A stretch of 42,459 nt of DNA from Planctomycetaceae bacterium. Lineage in GTDB: Bacteria > Planctomycetota > Planctomycetia > Pirellulales > Pirellulaceae. The stretch lies in the NCBI GenBank assembly GCA_002709225.1, contig PAQH01000158.1:1-42459 (forward strand). The letters run 5' to 3'. A program made the position numbers and the translations under genes. The notes under the pieces are model-generated. The model was not told the DNA's origin and ran no database searches. It was given only the letters and a program-made list of their open reading frames with translations. Below are positions 37,524-42,459 of this stretch, piece by piece (position 1 is the first letter of the stretch; each line of letters opens with the position of its first letter).

Positions 37524-38522
37524 ATGATGTATTTCCTCCGACTTACTGTATTGGTCATCTTACTTGCCAGCACCACACTCTTGTCAGGATGCAACGCGCC
37601 AGCAACATCAAGTGGAGTGGACAAAAGCCATCGAACAGATGCTGCAACGCCTTTTGAAATCGTCTCCACCTGTGGCATGGTTACCGACATCGTCAAACAA
37701 GTTGCCGGATCCGAGGCAACGGTCATCGGCATTATGAACGAAGGCGTTGACCCACATCTCTATCGCCCCACCAGTTCAGATGTCAAACAACTCGGTGAAG
37801 CAGATGTCATCTTCTACTCAGGCCTAATGCTCGAAGGACGTATGAGCGACACGTTCTCTCAAGTCCAACGCACCGGGATTCCGGTTTACGCCGTAACCGA
37901 AGGTATCGATCCAAAGCTACTGCGCGAGCCACCGGAATTTGCCGGTCACTGGGATCCCCACGTCTGGATGGATGTCCAGGCATGGAGTGCCTGCGTCTCT
38001 CAAATCGCCGACGCACTAAGCGAGTTCGATCCGGCTCATAAAGAAACTTACGAAAAGAACGCGAAGAGTTACCAGAACGAACTGACCAAGCTAGATGATT
38101 ATGTCCGAAAAACTATCGCCTCGATCCCTGACGACCAACGAGTCCTAGTAACAGCCCACGACGCCTTCGGATATTTTTCTCGCGCCTATCAGATCGAAGT
38201 TAAGTCGGTACAGGGCTTGAGTACCGAATCCGATGCCGACCTGAAGCACATCAACGAACTTGTAGAGTTTATTTGTACGCGCAAGATACAAGCCATTTTC
38301 GTCGAATCCAGCGTTTCCGATCGCAACATCAAGGCGATACTTGAAGGTTGTGGAGAGCGCGGCTGGGAAGTCAAGATTGGTGGCAGCCTGTTTTCAGACG
38401 CGATGGGTGCGCCTAACACCTATCGCGGCACCTACATTGGCATGATGGATCACAATGCTTCGGTCATTGCCGGGGCGCTGGGTGGACAGGCAGCTGAAAA
38501 AGGCCTCAATGGAAAACTCTAA
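37524..38522 (+). CDS. Metal ABC transporter substrate-binding lipoprotein (manganese/zinc TroA/PsaA type)
   Basis: 332 residues. N-terminal lipoprotein signal with lipobox LLSGC (Cys23). Cluster A-I metal-binding fold with ligands His78 (GVDPHLYRPT), His146 (HWDPHVWMDV), Glu261 (AIFVESSVSDR) and Asp292 (SLFSDAMG); conserved VTAHDAFGYF is also present. In this family Glu at the third position (as in PsaA/MntC) rather than His (TroA/ZnuA) is associated with manganese, so Mn is the preferred guess, with Zn or Fe possible. There is no His-rich loop as in ZnuA. ATG 37524 or 37527 begins the signal. First gene of the operon, 135 bp before the ATPase gene. Confidence 0.93.
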   Translation: MMYFLRLTVLVILLASTTLLSGCNAPATSSGVDKSHRTDAATPFEIVSTCGMVTDIVKQVAGSEATVIGIMNEGVDPHLYRPTSSDVKQLGEADVIFYSGLMLEGRMSDTFSQVQRTGIPVYAVTEGIDPKLLREPPEFAGHWDPHVWMDVQAWSACVSQIADALSEFDPAHKETYEKNAKSYQNELTKLDDYVRKTIASIPDDQRVLVTAHDAFGYFSRAYQIEVKSVQGLSTESDADLKHINELVEFICTRKIQAIFVESSVSDRNIKAILEGCGERGWEVKIGGSLFSDAMGAPNTYRGTYIGMMDHNASVIAGALGGQAAEKGLNGKL

Positions 38523-38657
38523 ACCCGGCAAACCTGCTCCTAGCATGTGTCCGTACCATGCGGGTTGACGTTTCCAATAGTTCACCGGAGTCCGTATGGA
38601 CAGAAACCCCGAGTCTTTCTGAATACCGCTGAACGTGCGGCCTGGTTGTGATGTGCT

Positions 38658-39452
38658 ATGCCTTCCGAATCCGTTTCACCCGACGTGACCGTTGTACCAC
38701 CGCTGTCGATCCACGACATGACGGTGGCTTATCAACGCAAACCCGTAATCTGGGACATTGATTACGTCGCCCCGACTGGCAAACTGGTGGCCATTGTCGG
38801 CCCGAACGGAGCCGGCAAAAGTACGCTGATTAACGCAGCCTTGGACTTGATTCCGCGTGCCTCGGGACAAGTGCAATTCTATGGCGGACCTTACCGCAAA
38901 CAACGTCATCGAGTTGGCTATGTGCCGCAACGCGAGAGCGTCGACTGGGACTTCCCCGTCAGCGCTCTGGATGTCGTTGTGATGGGCCTCTATCGCAAAG
39001 TTGGCTGGTGTTTACCGGTGCTACCGCGGCACCGACACACCGCGCTCACGGCACTCGATCGAGTTGGCATGGCGGATTACGCACATCGACAAATTCGTCG
39101 TTTATCCGGTGGCCAGCAACAACGCGTTTTCCTGGCCAGAGCTCTTGTTCAGGATGCAGATCTATACCTAATGGATGAACCGTTCACCGGGGTAGACGCC
39201 GCTACCGAACGAGCCATTGTCGAAATACTCCGAGAATTGAGATCTCTGGGCAAGACAGCCCTGGTCGTCCACCACGACCTGCAAACTGTCGCTGAGTATT
39301 TTGATGAAGTAATCCTGTTGAATATGCGTCTTGTGGCAACGGGACCTGTGGCGACCGCGTTCACTACGGATAATCTCCGCAAAACTTACGGTGGCCGATT
39401 GATGTTGGTTGAACAGACCGACCGCATCATCGGGAAAGGCACTTCCGGATGA
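38658..39452 (+). CDS. Metal ABC transporter ATP-binding protein
   Basis: 264 residues, the ATPase partner of the binding protein. Motifs: Walker [10 protein letters not shown] (48-56), Q-loop Gln91 in [22 protein letters not shown] signature (149-156), LYLMDEP Walker B (169-175), and H-loop VVHHD. The [10 protein letters not shown] segment is typical of the Mn/Zn importer family. ATG 38658 is followed by a 15-residue extension before the domain. Its TGA overlaps the ATG of the next frame (ATGA at 39449), showing where the permease starts. Confidence 0.95.
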   Translation: MPSESVSPDVTVVPPLSIHDMTVAYQRKPVIWDIDYVAPTGKLVAIVGPNGAGKSTLINAALDLIPRASGQVQFYGGPYRKQRHRVGYVPQRESVDWDFPVSALDVVVMGLYRKVGWCLPVLPRHRHTALTALDRVGMADYAHRQIRRLSGGQQQRVFLARALVQDADLYLMDEPFTGVDAATERAIVEILRELRSLGKTALVVHHDLQTVAEYFDEVILLNMRLVATGPVATAFTTDNLRKTYGGRLMLVEQTDRIIGKGTSG

Positions 39453-39793
39453 GTTTCCAGAGGCAAGTCGACGGGGCCCCAAACATCGGTCGCTTCGCAG
39501 CCTGCGGACCTATCCCGCAAACTGTCTTGTGCCTGCTGCTTGTCATTGGAATCAACTCAACAATTGCTGCGCAGACACCCGCGCACCGCGACCAAGAACA
39601 CCAAGCAGCGTCCCCTCCGCACCGCAGCTCTCTGGCAGACAACCGGCTATCTTGGCCAGCAGCGGCGGACGTTAAACGAGTCCTGCTCATGCAGGACTAC
39701 AACACCCGCATCGTGCTATGGGGAACAACCACTTTGGGACTTCCGCCGGCATTGCCGGAACCTTCCTGTTGCTGCGAAAACGCTCGCTCCTAG
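39449..39793 (+). CDS. N-terminal part of metal ABC permease, before the -1 frame change
   Basis: ATG 39449 overlaps the TGA of the ATPase gene (ATGA), so this is the natural start of the permease. The product has a signal-like hydrophobic segment ([19 protein letters not shown], about residues 27-45), a polar linker, and then [15 protein letters not shown], which matches the start of the first core helix of ABC-3-type permeases. After GGA at 39737-39739 the frame runs into unrelated sequence and stops at 39791-39793 (114 residues). The permease continues in the -1 frame, in the gene at 39718-40977. Alone this fragment would be non-functional. If the frame is shifted, the joined product is about 509 residues. 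Confidence 0.75.
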   Translation: MSFQRQVDGAPNIGRFAACGPIPQTVLCLLLVIGINSTIAAQTPAHRDQEHQAASPPHRSSLADNRLSWPAAADVKRVLLMQDYNTRIVLWGTTTLGLPPALPEPSCCCENARS

Positions 39794-40977
39794 GTGATGT
39801 CGTTGGGCACGCCTCGCTTCCTGGAGTAGCCATCGCGTTTCTAATCATGGAACTCCACGAGCCCCAAAGTGGCAAATGGTTGCCGGGATTACTAATAGGA
39901 GCGTCGCTTTCTGGAATTGCCGGTATGATCTCGACGGTCATTATTCGCACGTGCACACGTATCAAGGAAGATGCCGCGTTGGCTATCACTCTTGGTGGAT
40001 TCTATGGTCTGGGAATCGTCCTGTTCACCATCATTCAGAAACTTCCCACGGGCAGTCAGGCGGGGCTGGCAAACTTCATCTACGGCAACACCGCTACAAT
40101 CACCCAGAGCGAAGTGGATTTGATTTGGCGGGTCGCGATCGTCGCCATTGTGGCAGCCGGGCTTCTTTTCAAGGAGTTTGGCTTACTCTGTTTTGACGAA
40201 CAATTCGCAGCCTCTCAAGGCTGGCCAGTAGTACTATTGGACCTTATTTTGATGGGACTGGTAGTCGCGGTATGTGTCATCGGGTTACGGAGTGTCGGCC
40301 TGCTGTTGGTCGTAGCCCTGTTGATCATCCCCGCGGCTTCCGCTCGTTTTTGGACCGAAAAGCTGTCTCACATGACGTTATGTGCAGCCGTGATAGGTGT
40401 CGTTTCGTGTTACATGGGCGCTGTATCCAGCGCATTGTTCTCACGTCTCGCTGCCGGCGCAGTAATCGTGCTAACTGGTTCAGTGATGTTTTGCGTAAGC
40501 CTGTATTTCGGTACTCGGCGCGGCGTCTTGTTGCGTTGGTACACCAGGCGCCAACTTAACCAGCGAATCGCCACGCAGCAATTGCTGCTCGCATTCTTTG
40601 AGATCCTCGAAACCTCGGTCCCACCGGCTCCCCATCAATCCTTAACAGATACAACGGTGAGTCTCGATGAGCTACTTCCGAAACGGTCCTGGACCGCTAA
40701 ACAACTGCTGCGCAGTCTTCGCGATGCTCAAAGACTCCAATACCTGGCTTCCCACTCTGAGCGTGAATACCGGCTGACAGCGCAGGGAGAAACTGCGGCA
40801 CGCCGCGCGGCACGCAACCATCGTCTCTGGGAACTCTACCTGTTACAACACGCCGATGTCGCTCCCGGCCACGTCGACCGGGACGCAGATCGCGTTGAAC
40901 AAGTCCTCGACCCTGAGATCATCATAAAGCTGGAAACCGCACTCTTCAAAAAATATCCGCAAATGGCTGTCTCATAA
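39718..40977 (+). CDS. Metal ABC transporter permease with C-terminal MntR/DtxR-like module
   Basis: The main part of the first permease. Internal ATG 39718 has no ribosome-binding site; the true start is probably 39449, with a -1 frame change at about 39739. Positions below count from 39718. Family motif [20 protein letters not shown] (18-37) is followed by several membrane helices to about residue 265. From about 280 the protein becomes soluble and resembles DtxR/MntR repressors: a winged helix (RSWTAKQLLRSLRDAQRLQY, then SHSEREYRLTAQG) and a dimerisation segment (NHRLWELYLLQHADVAPGHV, then DADRVEQVL). Of the usual metal ligands, His368, Glu372, Asp391 and Glu394 are kept, while the second His is Gln395. 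Such a tail could sense internal metal or contact DNA. Assignment of the permease is firm, that of the tail good. Confidence 0.88.
   Translation: MGNNHFGTSAGIAGTFLLLRKRSLLGDVVGHASLPGVAIAFLIMELHEPQSGKWLPGLLIGASLSGIAGMISTVIIRTCTRIKEDAALAITLGGFYGLGIVLFTIIQKLPTGSQAGLANFIYGNTATITQSEVDLIWRVAIVAIVAAGLLFKEFGLLCFDEQFAASQGWPVVLLDLILMGLVVAVCVIGLRSVGLLLVVALLIIPAASARFWTEKLSHMTLCAAVIGVVSCYMGAVSSALFSRLAAGAVIVLTGSVMFCVSLYFGTRRGVLLRWYTRRQLNQRIATQQLLLAFFEILETSVPPAPHQSLTDTTVSLDELLPKRSWTAKQLLRSLRDAQRLQYLASHSEREYRLTAQGETAARRAARNHRLWELYLLQHADVAPGHVDRDADRVEQVLDPEIIIKLETALFKKYPQMAVS
39733..39758 (+). other. Frame-change point with slippery-like heptamer and downstream hairpin
   Basis: T TTG GGA (39733-39739, codons TTG and GGA in the upstream frame) fits the X XXY YYZ pattern of -1 frameshift sites. 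Six bases later a GC hairpin CCGGC-ATT-GCCGG (39746-39758) follows. A -1 slip joins TTTLG to [15 protein letters not shown] and restores the permease helix. The hairpin encodes the conserved AGIAG segment, so it could be coincidental. A single missing T near 39741-39742 explains the data as well. Confidence 0.5.
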
Positions 40978-41041
40978 ATCTGCCTTCACGTCAATTTCAT
41001 CCGCCGTCTTGATTCACTTAACGCAACACGCTCACCGTAAT

Positions 41042-42265
41042 ATGTTCGTTGAAATACAACACCATTTGTCTGCATGGGGATCGTTCGATACCTGGATCGT
41101 AATTACGGCATCACTCGCCGCCATGGCCTGTGCATTGCCAGGCGTATTTCTGGTATTACGTCAACAGAGCATGATGGGCGACGCCCTCAGTCACACCGTC
41201 CTGCCAGGGATTGTCGTGGCGTTCCTGCTGTCTTACGGATTACGAGACGCAGCATGGATCAGCCCTTCAACGCAATTAGCAACACTCCCCCTATTCTTGT
41301 TTGGCGGAGCTGTCGTTCTAGGCGTCGTCTCTGCCATGCTGACAGAATTTGTCCAACGATTAGGACATGTAGAAAGTAGCGCAGCACTCGGCGTCGTCTT
41401 CACCTCCCTGTTCGCATTTGGCCTGTTGATGATTCGTTTGAAAGCCGATTCCGTTCACATAGATCCGGACTGCGTCCTCTACGGAAATGTCGAAACCGTC
41501 AAACTGGGTGTGGCAGGAATCCCTCGGGCAACAGCCATGGTCGCGGGCTTGCTCGTGGTAAACCTGATCCTCGTTCTGCTGTTCTATAAAGAACTCACGA
41601 TTAGTGCCTTTGACCCTAATCTCGCCACGACGCTTGGCATCCGCGCACGACTTATGCATTACGCTCTAATGGCTACCACAGCCGCCACACTCGTCGCAGC
41701 TTTCGAAAGCGTGGGAAGTATTCTGGTCATTACGATGCTGGTTGCGCCAACCGCCACTGCCAGCTTACTGACGGACCGTTTACCAACACGGATTGTTGTC
41801 ACTCTGGCCATCGCGTTCACTACGGCTTTGCTTGGACACGCGATGGCACTAACCCTACCAGCACTTGTTTTTTCCCGCTTGGGATTCCCTGAAATCAAAG
41901 ACGCCAGTACCGCTGGCATGATGGCAGTCGTGGCCGGTATGCTTTTCAGCTTGGCAATGTTCTTCGCACCGCGTCACGGAATGATCAGCAAGGCGCTAGG
42001 ACAAACACGGCTGACATTCCGTCTCGCCTGTCATGACCAGTTGAGGTCGCTGTATCAGGCAGAGCGTGCAGCGGCCCTGGCCGCAACATTTGAACCTGCC
42101 ACCTGGGCTACCAGACATGGGTCGATGTTACAACACCTGGCAACGTGGTCTCTCATCTTCACGCACCAGGTTACCCGCACCTCACATGGTCACCAGCTAA
42201 CAAGCAGAGGAAGGCAATCTGCCGAACAACTCATGAAAGCCGGAAACGAACATGCCCCGGCGTGA
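41042..42265 (+). CDS. Second metal ABC transporter permease, with winged-helix tail
   Basis: ATG 41042 (MFVEIQHHLSAW) gives 407 residues; the frame is open to a TTG at 41009. Core: FLVLRQQSMMGDALSHTVLPG (the family LLRxxxLxGDxxSHxxLPG signature), then membrane helices up to about residue 310. The C-terminal 80 residues are soluble, with a winged-helix-like region ending in THQVTRTSHGHQLTSRGRQS, corresponding to the wing and LTxxGxxxA segment of MntR/DtxR. The dimerisation/metal-binding part seen in the first permease is missing. It likely forms a heterodimeric channel with the first permease. It follows it by 64 bp and is the last gene of the operon. Confidence 0.9.
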   Translation: MFVEIQHHLSAWGSFDTWIVITASLAAMACALPGVFLVLRQQSMMGDALSHTVLPGIVVAFLLSYGLRDAAWISPSTQLATLPLFLFGGAVVLGVVSAMLTEFVQRLGHVESSAALGVVFTSLFAFGLLMIRLKADSVHIDPDCVLYGNVETVKLGVAGIPRATAMVAGLLVVNLILVLLFYKELTISAFDPNLATTLGIRARLMHYALMATTAATLVAAFESVGSILVITMLVAPTATASLLTDRLPTRIVVTLAIAFTTALLGHAMALTLPALVFSRLGFPEIKDASTAGMMAVVAGMLFSLAMFFAPRHGMISKALGQTRLTFRLACHDQLRSLYQAERAAALAATFEPATWATRHGSMLQHLATWSLIFTHQVTRTSHGHQLTSRGRQSAEQLMKAGNEHAPA

Positions 42266-42324
42266 CCAGGGCACAGTCGAAACCTCAAATAACCCTAGAG
42301 AGAACAATAACGCAGCATAAACGT

Positions 42325-42459
42325 TTAGAGTCCGCGTCCTTCTGGGCGTCCGCCACCAGGACCACCGAAGCCGCCGCGACCACCACGGCCTTCAGGGCGT
42401 CCACCGCCGCGACCACCACGGCCTTCAGGGCGTCCACCGCCGCGACCACCACGGCCTTC
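42325..42459 (-). CDS. C-terminal Gly/Arg-rich tail of a protein running off the window
   Basis: On the minus strand the frame is open from the window edge to TAA at 42325-42327. The 44 visible residues are built of EGRGGRGGGRP units, ending EGRGL. Such tails occur on RNA-binding (RRM) proteins and other nucleic-acid-binding proteins; the body of the gene is outside, so the identity is unknown. The tail is convergent with the permease gene (60-bp gap). Confidence 0.6.
   Translation of the reverse strand, partial: EGRGGRGGGRPEGRGGRGGGRPEGRGGRGGFGGPGGGRPEGRGL
42371..42459. repeat. Tandem 33-bp repeats, continuing past the window
   Basis: Two identical 33-bp units (42371-42403, 42404-42436) and 23 bp of a third. 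They encode an 11-residue EGRGGRGGGRP unit on the minus strand; a degenerate copy precedes them at about 42341-42370. Being an exact multiple of three, the unit can vary in copy number without breaking the frame. Confidence 0.9.

Overview
This window is a chromosomal segment of a planctomycete (Planctomycetota), most likely of the Pirellulales/Rhodopirellula-like group. The placement rests on families typical of that phylum: a PSCyt1-DUF1549-DUF1553 cytochrome-like protein paired with a Tat-exported DUF1501 protein, a DUF1570 putative metalloprotease, a DUF1080 protein, DUF58 and BatA-type proteins, a soluble Ser/Thr kinase, and several secreted proteins without an assigned family. Base composition is moderately GC-rich and gene orientation changes often.

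Layout. 1-4.5 kb: the distal half of an F-type ATP synthase operon (atpA cut by the window edge, atpG, atpD, atpC). 4.5-8.5 kb, minus strand: rpmB-gatC-gatA-gatB, the zinc-ribbon L28 protein followed by the three subunits of the tRNA-dependent amidotransferase. 8.6-13.4 kb: a STAS/anti-sigma-kinase pair (minus) divergent from a DUF58-BatA pair (plus). 13.5-18.0 kb: the DUF1501/PSCyt1 pair (minus). 18.3-28.5 kb: poorly characterised genes, including a receiver-like protein without the phospho-acceptor, a TerB-like protein, a large secreted protein overlapping a 158-residue partner, a sulfatase-fold protein without catalytic residues, a divergent RNase HII-like protein, a secreted protein of unknown function and a DUF1570 protein. 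28.5-31.5 kb: an acyl-CoA dehydrogenase divergent from a DUF1080 protein, with a 20-bp perfect palindrome between them. 31.5-36.9 kb (minus): Ser/Thr kinase, Ski2-like helicase, three small proteins and proC. 37.3-42.3 kb: a manganese/zinc-type ABC importer operon. The window ends in the Gly/Arg-rich, 33-bp-repeat tail of a minus-strand gene.

The most interesting region is the metal importer. It has a lipoprotein binding protein with an E-type (Mn-like) ligand set, an ATPase, and two membrane subunits that each carry a C-terminal winged-helix module resembling MntR/DtxR repressors. In the first subunit this is followed by the DtxR-type dimerisation/metal-binding segment. The first permease is split by a -1 frame change inside its first membrane helix, at a heptamer of the X XXY YYZ type followed six bases later by a GC hairpin. 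It could be a real frameshift mutation, a sequencing indel or programmed frameshifting. Upstream is a consensus-like promoter whose start region overlaps a DtxR/MntR-like dyad.

Two small genes that would be easy to miss are supported by exact AGGAGG ribosome-binding sites at 5-nt spacing: a cysteine-cluster protein at 30551-30853 and a 76-residue protein at 34905-35135.
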